Assembly: GCA_022497155.1 (NCBI GenBank)
Contig: MU385719.1
Span: forward strand, 558,001 to 622,000
Source of the DNA: Whalleya microplaca
Lineage: Eukaryota > Ascomycota > Sordariomycetes > Xylariales > Xylariaceae
Direction of reading: 5' to 3'
Length of the DNA stretch: 64,000 nt
The position numbers and the translations under genes were made by a program. Positions 13,266 through 25,292 of the stretch are shown here, in pieces. The number at the start of each line of letters is the position of its first letter. Within the stretch, counting starts at the first letter, position 1. Below the pieces are notes generated by a model. The model was not told where the DNA came from, did not search any database, and saw only the letters and a list, made by a program, of their open reading frames with translations.

Positions 13266-14812
13266 ATGAGCGTCCTTGAGAGATTTGCGCGATACAATCA
13301 CAGCACTCGGGCCCGTCGAGAAAGACTGCTTCTCAAGCCGAAACCTATCCAAACGACCACCGACGATGGACAAGACCGTTCATTATTCAGCAGGCAAAAA
13401 GATATTATGAACCAAGTAAGGAATACGATACTCTAATCTTCTATTAGTACCCGCTAAAGTCAGCCAGATTGTAAGCCCAACTATACGACATTTCAGTTTT
13501 GACGGAGCTGGCGGCTTCCCATTCAGCAAAAGATCACCCTCCCCAAGAGGTAATGAGACTTGGAGGCGTCTTTTTGATTGGAACCTTAGCTAATCCTCCC
13601 TTAGCCATATCAAAAGAGTCTTTAACATCAGATGAATACAGCGAGCTCGGCTGGGATCAGGCGTCCTTGCTAGAGCTATCTGATTCTGTCAGGGCGTCTC
13701 TAAGGCATGACAAGACGGTTGGCCCCAACGCTGAAAAGCTAAGCAGCTTCCTGGAGGCAGCTCTACAAGACGAGGAGCGGAGGCAGCCTACGTTGGACTT
13801 CGAGACCATCGAGTTTGCCCGCCTGGACAAGTTGCTGGCCAAAATTCTACACTTCGCTGAAATGGTCAAGGTCACAGCGTTCACTTCAGACCTCCTTCCA
13901 CTGCGGTTCCGGGTAGACGTTTCGCATGCCAAAAGCTTAAGACGTATCTGGAGACGCAGGTTTCGGGAGCAGTATTTTATGATGGACCAGCATCGGTGCG
14001 CCATGCTTGTGCAGGGTGGGCGGCTGAAAGATGTTTCCTTCAATAGCTCCTTATCGTATGACTTGGGTAAGTGGCATACGAAAATCAATGATCCGATCTC
14101 CGAGCTTGAGGGAAACCTCCAGTTTGAGGCCGGGCAGTAAGTAGACGTTCTCCTGGATAAATACACATAGCTTTTTTCTGACATGATTTAGCTGGTGGTT
14201 AAACATTACCTGTGCCGAGCGAGATGGAATAGTGGCTAGCTCGTTCGAAGTGCCAACCAAGGGGCGGTATGGCATCACTGCGCTCCCGCTACTCACTGGC
14301 CAAGAGGAAATGCTTCGCGCGAACACGTTCAAATATATTCGCGAAGGGCGATCCTCAGATATGCACATCGCCGTAATATCGCAGGTTGGGCGACAGATTC
14401 GGATTCTCCGAGGCTATAGACTGAAAAGCATATTCGCCCCACAAGCTGGGATTCGGTACGATGGACTGTGAGTTGTATCCTGCCTGTCTCCAAGTTCAGT
14501 AGCTGACTTTTGGTCCTCAGGTACACTATCAAGCAATATGGGTGCAAGCTCGATAACAAGACTAATACCCATCGGCTTGAGCTGACACTTGAGCGAGTCC
14601 CAGATCAGAAGCACATGCAAGAACTCAAGAAGATCCCTAAGCCCTCGCAACTGGACGACTGGGACTTATATGAGAAGCTTGAGGGAGACAAGATCAAGCT
14701 GTTGCAGGGAGAGACAAGCTATTTGGAGTGGAAACTCATCAGGCAGGAACAGAAGATCGACAGGGAGGACTGGAAGCGGTCGCGTTTATTCAGAGCCTCA
14801 TTCTCAATATGA
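13266..14812 (+). CDS. SRA-YDG domain protein (UHRF1-like DNA-binding domain)
   Basis: The C-terminal half carries an SRA-YDG domain, a fold that reads modified or hemimethylated cytosine in UHRF1/KYP-type proteins. Exons 2-4 are clear: up to 14136, 14192-14467 and 14521-14812. The junctions restore GHWWLNITCAERDG and AGIRYDGLYTIKQYG. Diagnostic blocks are GRYGITALPLLTGQEE, QVGRQIRILRGYRLKSIFAPQAGIRYDGLYTIKQYG and LELTLERVPDQ. A charged helical tail follows. Fungal members with the same architecture exist, and no RING, PHD or SET domain is visible. Exon 1 (13266-13415, MSVLERFARYNHSTRARRE...) is less certain. The natural donor GTAAGG at 13416 with the acceptor TTTCAG ending at 13496 gives the wrong phase. 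An acceptor ending at 13549 restores the frame (about 434 aa). The true start of exon 2 is therefore unresolved. Confidence 0.78.
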
Positions 14813-15322
14813 CAAACGGATGTCTTGAGAATTCGGTAGCAAAATCAACATTGTGCAATTCCTTCAACCAATTACAAGAGGAACTTACCTAGGAATGACC
14901 TTTTCCTGTGACTTTCATTGGCATAGCTTTTTAACTCTCGTACCGCACCACGGATCCCCTTTTACATATGTCTTGCAACACTCGCGCAGATATGCTAGCT
15001 ATATGTGAACCCCTATTTTCATTACTTTAACGACGTTCTCACAAGTCGCCGCAGATATCAGTCCCTGAGGTGCAATACTTACGAATACTTAATTCGTCAC
15101 AACTCCCCTTTCCTAGAGTTGCTACGAGCGTTGCTATATAATTGCATAGTATATTTGTACCAAAATGGCTAGAACTCAAAATGTCTTTGCCATAGGCAAT
15201 TATGAAGTCGAAATTAATGCGGTTTAACTGTCTCACTAGCCAATACCCAGAGGTGAACTTCGCAGTGACTCTAGTATTGTATGTAGCATCTAATAAGAAG
15301 GTAAATATCTAGCTGTGATTCT
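14813..15322. other. Intergenic between two convergent genes; no gene seen
   Basis: About 510 bp, AT-rich, between the 3' ends of the SRA gene and the muconate cyclase gene. It presumably holds both terminators. Nothing else was recognised. Confidence 0.45.
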
Positions 15323-16674
15323 TCAACTTAACCATACAACATTCGCTGGACCTTCATCGGTGTCAAGATGTGCCACAGCAGAAGCAGTCGTCCCAGCCTC
15401 ACTCTCGTCGATCTTCCACACCTCGATAAAGTTGGACCCGCTGTCAGTGATGGCGAAGTACTGCTCACTAAATTTAGCCGGGGAGATGGCATTCGCAGAT
15501 CCACCACTATTAGTGGTTGGCAGGAGGAACAACTGCTCGGTAATAGCCCCGGATATGCTGTCGAGCGCGAACGCCGAGACGTAGCCAGGAACACCCTCGG
15601 TGCGAGACCGTGTAGCAGCTAGGAGGTACTTCGGCGCGGCATTCTCGTGCTCAGGGTAGGAGAATAGTACCTCGTCCGCCCAGTAGGAGGAAGAGGCATT
15701 GGTAAAGGCTAATGCCAAGTCAGTTGGTTGAGCATTGGAAGAATCCCGTTGGGCGACTTACATGGAGGCAACAGTGAGTATGTTTTGTTAATACTTGTCA
15801 ACTCTCCCGTCAGGGTGTTTCGGCTATACGATGCGATTGTACCGGCTGCCTCGTACACGACATACACCCATTTGTCATTGGGATGGACAGCTAGATGCCG
15901 CGGGTCGGAACCATTTGGCGCGGGGAGATACTGGACTTTCTCGATGGTACCGGTCTGGCTGTCATATGAATGGACCCAGACTGCATTGCCCATATCGTCG
16001 GCCGAGTAGATGAAATCATTTTTGGAGCTCAGTGCGGTCCCATGAACGCCTGCGGCGCTGTTGTAGGTCGCATTCGCGAAGGCAGTCTCCAATGTGCCGG
16101 TTTCATCCACCGAGATCGCCAACGAGGAACATCCAAGGCTGTAGGGTGTTCCTATGACTGTGTAGGGATAGGCTGTGGCTGCTGCAACAAAGTTGGCGTT
16201 TTCACCTAGAGCCTATTAATAAGTCTACCAACAAGACCAGGGGACTAGGTATTCGACTATGTAGGGGTTGGAGTACGTACAGTCCGATGATAAGCTCACA
16301 TTACTCTTATATGCGAGACTTAAGTTGCTCGTGATGGCATAGCTCTGGACATAACCAGTCGTGCCAACATATAGATTTCTTAGCCGGGCCTAGCTAACTA
16401 TAAGTTTTTACTATTGGATAGTTTCTCATCTGAAGACAATGCCCCGGAATGAGATGAAATAACGGGCAAGAATTCATACATCAAGTGTGATCCACTTCGA
16501 GCCAGAAGTTACATCTGTAGAAATGTTGTTGACGAGAGTGAGTGAGGATGTCACATCGTCAAATTGGGCCCCAATAACAGAAGTGCCTGCAAAGAACCCA
16601 GAGAAGAAGTAATGAGTGTCACCCAGAGCTGGGACGGCGAAAGCCGCCAACGAGAGAGTAGAAGAGACGCGCAT
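15323..16674 (-). CDS. Carboxy-cis,cis-muconate cyclase-like (CMLE/lactonase propeller), secreted
   Basis: Belongs to the seven-bladed propeller family of fungal 3-carboxy-cis,cis-muconate lactonizing enzyme, which cyclises 3-carboxymuconate in protocatechuate breakdown. Four exons: 16674-16480, 16389-16281, 16205-15762 and 15708-15323, giving 377 aa. The junctions restore WITLDARLRNLYVGTTGY, SSDCENANF and LPPSFTNASSSYWADEV, all typical of the family. Other family blocks are GVHGTALSS, YSADDMGNAVWVHSYD, PRHLAVHPNDKWVYVVYEAAGTIASY and GYVSAFALD. The first 18 residues (MRVSSTLSLAAFAVPALG) look like a cleavable signal peptide, so this copy is probably secreted, unlike the classic cytosolic enzyme. 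Its real substrate is therefore uncertain. It converges with the SRA gene, and an MFS exporter lies beyond a 3-kb gap. Confidence 0.87.
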
Positions 16675-16775
16675 GATTTAGGGTTTAGATTGGATATAAA
16701 GATCGGATGAACACTCGATCACGGTGGGCGCTCAGGGAACCGTAGCACACCAACATCTCATAGAGCGCGTTCACG

Positions 16776-16784
16776 CATATATAG
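16776..16784 (-). promoter_or_regulatory. Candidate TATA box of the muconate cyclase-like gene
   Basis: CTATATATG on the minus strand lies about 100 nt upstream of the ATG at 16674, a plausible distance for a TATA box. The call rests on sequence and position only. Confidence 0.35.
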
Positions 16785-17424
16785 ACAGACCTACAAGACC
16801 TAGAGTTCGTAGGAGAATCCATTCTGCTCCACTTCGTTGGCCTGGAGTCAATCACAACGTTGATATTGTCAAGCTGCTGACAGGGACCTGCTTGCTCCTG
16901 CCCATAAGCTCATAACTACCATTATAGTCATACCAAGATTTTGACCCCGGATGTGGCTTCGGAAAGTGGGGAGCAACGGAAAGGTGCCCCATTTCATCAC
17001 TCGCAGGATCGAGCTACGCCTTGAGGAACACGCGTTTGCGGGTCAGCACAGAAATATGAAACGCACACAGGCAAAAAAAGAAATAGCTACAAAAGGCGGC
17101 CTACAAATACGTAATCATCGACGCGTGGTGATCTTGCAGCATGCTGTGATGCGGATATCACCAAGCGGCCCTATCTTCGGTAAACGAGTCGGATATCTAT
17201 TCGAGGTGCCCCGTGGCCAACACATAGAATACTCAAGGAGTTTGCAGTGCTTGAGTGCAGCAAATTGAGCGGTTTATTATAGACTACAAATTCAACTGCC
17301 GTGAGGCGCGTGTGTAAAACCCACCTGACCTACGTAAGTCGCCTTCCCCTTGTCTATCTAGTCAATGAAGATCAGCGCTCGCACGGACAGATGTCTATAT
17401 ACCTAGCACGATTGCAATGGTTAG

Positions 17425-17710
17425 TACAAGTCACAAGGATAATTATTACTAGATTGGCGCCAGGCATCAATACTAACCAGTTATAGCAATCAGGTATTGT
17501 TTACCTATTTTTCTGGTAGGCAGGTAGGGTAAACGTCTGAACCCTTTTAGCTGTAGCGAGAAGCATTAACATCTGTTGATATTATATAAAAATCTCAGGT
17601 AGGCCGACGTATTCCATCCAGCAAATTATATAGGAAAGCTACTTGTTACTATAAGTGGTTAGTGTAGATGCCTGGCGCCAATCTAGTAATAAATATCCTT
17701 GGGACTTGTA
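17425..17710. mobile_element. MITE-like element with ~65-bp terminal inverted repeats, TA-flanked
   Basis: The left arm (17425-17489) and the reverse complement of the right arm (17643-17710) match at about 56 of the first 61 positions. Both contain the core GATTGGCGCCAGGCATC. The outer ends read TA-CAAGTC and GACTTG-TA, consistent with a TA target-site duplication of the Tc1/mariner type. The interior (about 150 bp) is AT-rich and has no coding capacity, so this is a non-autonomous element of about 282 bp plus TA flanks. The superfamily assignment is inference from the TA flanks. Confidence 0.75.
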
Positions 17711-19708
17711 AGGTTATTGTTGTTCTTGAAAGATTTACTATTACTTACGGGAATCCGCCAGGCTTGAGAAGGGTTTAGGCGTCCTAAATAGTAAAGCCGA
17801 GTCTTTTTGTAGGTGAAAGCTACGCCATATCCTCGCATGCTAGCGAGAAATAACTCTTTTTTTTAAAAAAGACTTTTTTAATTTTTTCCCTTAAACAATT
17901 TGCTAGTGGATTTTACTTCATACGCTGTTAACATGGCCGTCTTATGGTAACTGTAGTATTTGTAGTATTTTATAAAATTACCATTCTGTCAGGCAATGAT
18001 ATCACGAAGTCCAAACATAATTAGGACATCTATTGAGTCCAGCGTAGAACTTTAGTGTTCTTAATATGAGGCTAGTGTCTAGTACCATTATTGAGAGTAA
18101 AAGTACTTATATAGTACGTAACTAGGCGCATGGTCGATGGATGTGTGCTAATTAGAGTGCTGCAAAATGAACTAGTCTGGTCTTTGTGTATTATCATATA
18201 TGCTTATGCATGTAGACAGCTTCTAATTTCACATGAAACACCCACTGTATCTGATAGGTTGCACATCGTTTACATACTGTCTACCATGCGGAAAGTATTT
18301 CGAATAGATTGCGTGTAGACCTTACATATAGGGTACTGAAATTCCCAGCTAGATAGGGAGGAGGACAAAGCCATGAATCTGTTTCTATGGCATAATATAA
18401 AGAATAAAGGAACATCGATGTGCTCAATACTACAGACGTTACACCCGGATAAGAATGTATAAGTTACCGATCAGATTGCTGCTGGCAGGAGGTCAGAGTG
18501 ACATAAGAAGTTGATGAGATGCAACGGATGCAATCCTAAGATGATGGACAGACGATGGTATTAAAAGATAATCGAGATGAAAATTAGTGCGCTGACCTAC
18601 ATAAGCTTCGCGCTCAGCAATATTGGGATCTAGAACCATCTAATACTCGAAGTCATCATAATGTAAGTGACTACTCGGAGTCGGATATGCGCCATAGTGA
18701 ATCCGGAAGCCCGAAACATGGGGTAAGGAACGGATCGGGCAGCCAAGAAAAATAGACCGGACCGAGCCGACGCAGTCAGGCGATCTCGTCTGCTGGCCTT
18801 GAGCTTTTAATTCTATGGAGTATCGAGCCGATGCCGCAGAGTTAAAAACCCCAATTATGCGCAGAGTCGGCCTGGCATACTGCGCATATATATATATTAT
18901 ATCGCTCTTTTGACTCGTTAAACTAGGTGTTATAAACTCGATGGGTCTCAATCACCATTGTGCTCATTGTCCTTTTGCTCATTCAACACTATATTGATAT
19001 GTATAAAAATCCTAGTAGAAGCTCGTTCGAATGGCTGCCAAGACAAAAAAAAAACCTGGAGAACCCTTGGCGGTTGCTTTTTCATACGGACCCCCCGGAG
19101 TTGGGTTCGGCAGAGATCCTGCTGTTCCGGAAACCACTACCTACATGTATTGTACGTGGCTAGATCGAAGGTCTTGTACAAAATACGTGAAAACCACAAA
19201 ATTGTGCCAAACATAGTGTTGCGATTCATGCAGGTTGATTACGTGATTGATCGTTTATTTCCACAGATCTACTTATTATAGGTCGTGGAGTACATCCGTT
19301 TAATATCGGAACAAGCCTTGACTAGCTAATGTGGAGGAATAGGAGTGTAGCTGGTAACCTACAGGATTTGCCGAACTGAATACGTAAAAGTCCGACTACT
19401 GCAATCCACAATAGAAACACTGCCAAGGCCCCCGACCGCATATAAAGCACTGCAGGCGGTGTACTTAGGCCAATGACAAAGCCGAAGGTCCGCAATCATC
19501 ATCCGACCATCAATAACTGCTCTCCAAAGGCACTTATCATATAGACCATAATGTAGTATCGTTCCCGCCCATTAGTCTTCTGTTCAACACCACTTTCAAA
19601 AGATTTTAATGAGTTTTGGCTAGTCAAAATGATTGACAATGTCACTACCTAGCAGACGAGTTGAGACAAAATCAATTTCTAGACACTCGCGGCCAGAAAA
19701 AGTCAGTG

Positions 19709-21307
19709 ATGGCGGAAGACACCGAAGCCCCGGGTAGATCCCTCGGATCCCAGATGGGCGCTTTGCGACGGAGGATTCTCATGTTCTCGCTGTGCCTGAC
19801 GCTATTCCTCGCCGCGCTCGATATCACGATAGTGGCGACAGCTCTGCCCACCATCGCAAGTGCGCTGAAAGCGAACGCCGCCGAGTACGCCTGGGTGGGT
19901 AGCTCCTACACCCTGGCGTCGACTTCGTCCACGCCCATATGGGCCAAAATATCGGACATCTTCGGCCGTAAGTCCACGCTGATGGCGGCGAATGGCGTTT
20001 TCATAGTGGGCAGTGTGATTGCCGCTCTGGCATCGTCCGTGGGCATGTTGATTGGTGGCCGCGTGCTCCAGGGCGGAGGCGGAGGCGGCATTATGGTCCT
20101 TATCACTATCATCATTGGCGACATCTTTGAACTGAGAGAACGAGCAAAATACTATGGCTTCATCTCTCTGGTATGGGCCATTGCGAGTCCTATCGGGCCG
20201 GTGTTAGGCGGAGTCTTTACACAAACAATTGGATGGAGGTGGTGCTGTGAGTAGATCATACCCTGATTCTTTCGGCCCGGTCCAACTGACTCTTAAACAG
20301 TCTGGATCAACTTACCATTTGAAGGATTGTCGCTTGTGGTTCTCATCCTTGTTTTAAAAGTTGACTCGCCATCCGTCAGCGTGATAGAAGGCCTAAAATC
20401 GCTTGATTGGGTCGGCTCGGCGATTATCGTCGGCGGTACTATCTGCTTTCTGTACGGCCTCGAATCTGGTGCGGGCGGTACCCAGGCTTGGAATTCCGCT
20501 CTGGTCCTCTGTCTTATCATCTTTGGGATCCTCCTCTTTATACTATTTTCTATATACGAGGCGAAGATAGCCACGAATCCGATGATTCCTATGCATATTT
20601 TCTCCTCGAAGACCAACATAGCCACATTCACAACGACCTGTTTACATAGTTTCGTTTTCATATCCCACGATTATTTTCTCCCACTTTATTTTCAGATAGT
20701 ACTGAAGTTCCAGCCCATCATATCAGGGGTTTCCCTTTTGGCCCTGGTCATCCCATTGACGATAGCATCGGTCAGTACCGGCGTATTCGTGAACTGGACG
20801 GGAAACTTCATCGTACCCATCAGGCTAGGGGCTGTTATCATGGCGGTCGGAACCGGTCTATTTATTGATCTTGACTCGACAAGAGATTGGCCCAAGATCA
20901 TCATCTACCAAGTTATAGCTGGTGTTGGTACCGGCCCCCTGTTTCAAGCCCCGATGATCGCATTGCAAAGTCATCTTCAGCCATCACACGTCCCCGCAGC
21001 AATGTCTGCCTTCACATTTATGCGGAATCTCTTCTCATCAATTTCGATAGTCATAGGCAGCGTACTCCTCCAGAAGGGGGTAGGCGGGAGTAGTCTCACT
21101 CAAGTCGGAATGGCAGGATCAGATTCAAAGGCGGGCGGTGCTACTGATGGCACTTACGTGTCTGCTATGCGCATTCTCTGGGTGTTTTACACGGCTCTGT
21201 GTGGCCTAATGGTTTTCGCGGTCATATTCATCAAGGGGAGAGACATCAGAGGCAGCCCTTCAGTTCCCGAGAGCAGTAGTCAAGATAACGAGAGAAGTAA
21301 ACATTAA
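19709..21307 (+). CDS. MFS multidrug/toxin exporter (DHA2-type, 14 TM)
   Basis: Proton-coupled efflux permease of the major facilitator superfamily in the plasma membrane. Two exons: 19709-20246 and 20301-21307, giving 514 aa. The intron restores [14 protein letters not shown]. Diagnostic motifs are LDITIVATALPTIA (motif D1 of DHA exporters), AYAWVGSSYTLA-type helix 2 text, the motif-A-like IWAKISDIFGRKSTL, GRVLQGGGGGG (motif B), and [26 protein letters not shown] (motif C, antiporter). A hydrophilic tail ends in NERSKH. ATG 19709 was chosen as the first ATG in frame; nothing upstream resembles the family. The substrate cannot be read from the sequence. Similar pumps export fungal toxins or drugs, but no biosynthetic core enzyme lies nearby. 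Confidence 0.92.
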
Positions 21308-22594
21308 TGGCAAAGATCTCGCAATCCAAGGTCTCTCTACAGTCTCCTATAATCGCGAATAACAGGCTCGCCTAGTGATACAATATCATCGAATAACGCA
21401 CATGTGTTTTATCGCCTAAGTATGTGCTAGCTAACGTTAGATCAGACTGTATCATTCAGCTACGTGGAAATGGGTATAAATCTGAATAGGCTGAAATATA
21501 ACCATTATCACTACACACAGGTTGGCTAGCAAATATATACCCTTGTAAAGACTCAACTGCATGATCTTGCAACACGCAACTGGTCTCTAAGTCTATGATA
21601 CGGCCTGGTTTTCTCGTTTTCTTCCTGAGAATTAATTATCTTAGAGAATCAGTTCAACTAGTATGTATGAAGTACTGATCAAGAATACCCAGTGTCATTC
21701 GAATCTCACACTCTACGGGTAGGCAGCTCCGTCTATTATCATACACCTTATTCGAGACGAGTCTCGTAGTAACGATAGCGTGGCCTAATATCTGATAACT
21801 TTCAGACTTCGCGATTTGATTCAACTAATAACTAATCAGCCACGATATGAGCCTGAAAATGCCTCTTATTCGATGGTTTCTCAACCGGGCTGGCGTTGAG
21901 AACCAGCCCTTCCGGATTTAGTAACCCGACACAACGATGGCGAACCCTATTCAGCGGTTCAGACAGGGAAAGACTAAAGATAACTGTGTTGGTCTTTATA
22001 GAGATTTTGTTGCCCAAGAACTGATTGGACTATATTGATTGAAGTGCCGAAAGGTCCACATCACGCCCATTCCTTATAATAAACGAATAGGGGGCTTAGC
22101 ATCCAACTTGGGAACCATAATCCCTGACCATCTTCTAGCGACATTTGATATACCTATTCCAATTTTGTAAGTGGTGATCAGTGCTGATAATACACCTTCC
22201 CGTCAAGTACTAAGATCCATTTTATTCTAATTTTCAATAAGATGTCTAGATATCACGGAAGCGTATTAGGATAATATAAATTACTTTAGGAAGGAGTTTC
22301 GTTATGTACCTTGCTTAGCCAATAGTTCCTCTGATATGATATCTAGACTGTTAAAATAGATAGCAATATATGTGGTTAGATCATTTGAATCATAAAACCT
22401 GGGAAACATGCTGTTATTGCATATTTAAGACGCCAATTCTTTTCATAGATTAGCTTAAGGGATGATGGTAACACATCGAACTATCCTATACCTACTTAGC
22501 ATCATACCATCAACATTATTTCCTAATTATTAGCGAACGCATGAAATACAATCTTCCTTAGTGAAATCTAGTCTAGTACCGAGCTTCAGATCCG
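21308..22594. other. AT-rich intergenic, 1.3 kb, no gene recognised
   Basis: Lies between the 3' ends of the MFS exporter and the HET gene. Frames are short and stop-rich on both strands, and no known family was recognised. Confidence 0.45.
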
Positions 22595-25292
22595 CTATCC
22601 AAGCCGAAAGTGAACTCGACGAAGCGCTCTATGATTACCGTTGAACAATTTATAACCATCATCAAATGGATAAAAGGCGTGCTCGACAGACCCGACAATA
22701 GAAAGAGAACAATCCCTCAACCTCCGACCCTTGTAGTACTTGGCGTTCCCATGCTTTTCCCAGGAAACCACGAGCAGGTTTAGACAGCATTCAGTAGGTG
22801 TTCTATCTTCACGCCTGTCTGGGGGAATGAACCATGAATTATATGTCGACAAACCCCTCAGTCTCTTGACGTCAAATTCACATAGGAGCTCCTTTCCTAA
22901 GACTAGGCAAGCCCATGTCCCGTTGTCTAGGTTTTCCCTGACATCTAAATTCCATGAATCTAGTTCCTGCCCCATGACATCTATAGGCAGCATATATGCT
23001 TCGCCGATCAAGAACAGTGGTGCATCGGATCCTCCAGCAAAGTAGGAGGGTGCTTCAGGCCAATCTACCACCCTGCCACTTCTTCCCTCAATGGCGTGTA
23101 TTTCCATAATATGGCGCCACCTCGAGAATGCGGGGAAGAGGCTGAATAGGCTAAAATATATCTTATTCTTCCAGCCGGCCCAGCTCCAAGATGGAAATTC
23201 TATCCGTCGAACATAACGATTGTCAATTTCCATACTGAAACCAATGGGATTGAAATGGACCCAACAGAGGGCCCAGATCAGGGTCCTCTTCTCAAGCTTG
23301 TAAATATTTGCTTTTTGGCTTTTCGACCGACTTAAGAGAAGCTGGTAGGATATATGCCAGACAGGGAGTCCCTGAAAAGTACAGAAGCTGGGATCCGCAC
23401 GCGAGAAAACCTTCATCGCGCCTTGAAAGCCATCAAGTGCATCGCTATCCATTGTTAGGTGTTTAGAAGTATATATCTCGAGCAGCTTATGCAGCAATCT
23501 TGACTCCGCCCAAAACCTATCGTACGGATCGTCTAAATTGTATGGGATATATCCATCACCAGGACGCAACCTTTGGAGACGTTCTATCCACGATAAGGGG
23601 GATGACAGCGAGCGACTTCCGTCATAGACTGGGTCTGCCAAGACTTCGCCCATCATCGGTAACGAATCAGTGCGGCTCGTCATCATGCCCTCGAAAAGCA
23701 TTTCATGGTCAGTGAAATAAAGCCTACGGCTGGAAAGTATAGCTTCTTGGAAACACCAGCCACGGCTGTACCAGCTTGAGGCTTGAATGTGTTTCACGAT
23801 ATTAATAGGGCTAGTGAAGATGATCACCTCGTCATTCCTTGTGCCCCCTTTCCCTTGTTCAAACGAATTAAGCTCCAAAACGTCCTGTTTTATTCTAGGT
23901 ATGCCCCCTACGCCAGGTAGTGCCCCTTGGGAGCTTGCTGCTATTATAGTTAGGTCTGCGGAAGAATAAATGAGATCCATCTTTGAGACAATCTTTTCCT
24001 TGTCATGCTTAGAAGATTGATCGATACACACTCGACTATTGCACGTTAGTCTGCTGTGTCAGGACCCAAAGCCTAGAAGATTCGTTCGCTTCCAACAGGG
24101 CGGACATGATTTAACTTAAGAGATAAATAAGAAAACATAACGTACTGCAACAAAAGTCAGCTACTATGGTAAATTAGAACTTCAGAGATATTGTGATTAA
24201 AGGTTCAGGGGGCCTGCCACAGCAGATCTCCATACGTACCTCAACCCAGAGGTACTGATACCCAATATCTTTGACGACCGTTATAGCATCATGCACGACT
24301 CTCGGAACTTCTGTTGGCGATATCGCATTGTATGATGAAGTGGATGGTAAGCGATTGTGGAGTCTTAGAGACACCATGTCCTTGTTTGCTAGCTCCCACA
24401 CATAGCTTAAAGCTACGTATCTCATATCATTTGTACGCTCAACAATTTCGAGAGCCTTGCAGTCGATCACCCTCATGAGTTCAATCTCCTTGGAGCCATT
24501 CTGGTGCTCTGATCTGCAAGCCAGCTTCCTACAATGCCTCTGCTCAGTAAATCTTGGCCTTTCAAAAGTACTACCGTTGTTCCTTGATGTGTTATCTTTA
24601 AAATATTTAGCATCTCTAGACAACCCATTTTCGTATAACTCACTCTGACGTGACAAGTCAAGCCACTTCTTTACTAGTAATGGATTATATTTCTGGGGAA
24701 TAAATTGTGTCACCAAAGATTTATCTCCCTCGCTAATCCATGATGCCGCCTCAGGATCCTCTGCTGATAGTCTGCTTAGCTCTCTCGGCATCATGTAAGC
24801 CAAGTACCTTCTGAGATTATCTTTAACGTCATCAGCATACTGTATAAAATCAGACGTGCTGTTCCCAGTGTGAAATATCACAACCTGGTGCGGCGAAAAC
24901 ATGAACCGCGCTTGCTTGTAAGATCCATAATGTTGTGATTTGGTGACGCTCAGTTGCCACAATTCATTTGACTGGAACATCTCGTTGCAAGACTCGGGGA
25001 AGAGCGCTTCGGCGAAAAGTTGACACAGAGCGCATTTTGGGTCTAGGCCAGTCCGGTTGGCGACCAACTCGGTGATAGTTGACTTATAGATCTTGCGAAC
25101 GGGGTTTACCAAATCCATCATGCGACATTGTTGGCATAAAATCCTTGTGGGTTGCAGGACGGTGGCTGAGGACTCTGCAATTGTAAGTTCGTACGTGTTA
25201 TGAGAACGCTCGTCATCTGTGGGATTTTGGATAGGGAAATTGCCAGTGTCGAGGATGTCTTCCTGCATCCTTTGAAAGAATGGCGATGCCAT
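22595..25292 (-). CDS. HET-domain (heterokaryon incompatibility) protein, frame possibly broken
   Basis: HET-domain proteins act in fungal allorecognition and programmed cell death. Exon 1 (25292-24240) has the usual N-terminal Cys pairs (ILCQQC, CALCQLF) and then HET block 1 (MRYVALSYVWE). It ends in IGYQYLWVE at a GTACGT donor. Exon 2 (from about 24035 to 22595) begins RVCIDQSSKHDKEKIVSKMDLIYSSADLTIIAA and continues with the third HET block, SSWYSRGWCFQEAILSSRRLYF. A long variable C terminus follows. The best acceptor (CTAAC...AATAG ending at 24036) leaves one base too many: exon 1 ends in phase 0, while the CIDQ frame needs a different phase. No acceptor in the roughly 200-nt intron fixes this. 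The allele may carry a +1 frameshift, or the intron may be unusual. The ATG at 25292 is the first in frame. Confidence 0.8.

Larger units (their letters stand above)
16675..19708. other. AT-rich 3.0-kb gap with a MITE-like element; no gene recognised
   Basis: This is the promoter side of both the muconate cyclase-like gene (-) and the MFS exporter (+). It contains the inverted-repeat element annotated at 17425-17710 and a further 9-bp inverted pair (17734-17742 with 17787-17795). A frame at 18640-18951 (-, 103 codons) matches nothing I know. Confidence 0.5.

Noticed and set aside
18640..18951. 103-aa minus-strand frame in the AT-rich gap
   Set aside because: Not recognised, no start context or neighbouring exons.
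21486..23165. Near-identical 19-mers (CTGAATAGGCTGAAATATA type) at 21486 and 23145
   Set aside because: One near match of this length is within what chance gives in 64 kb, and the second copy lies in HET coding sequence.
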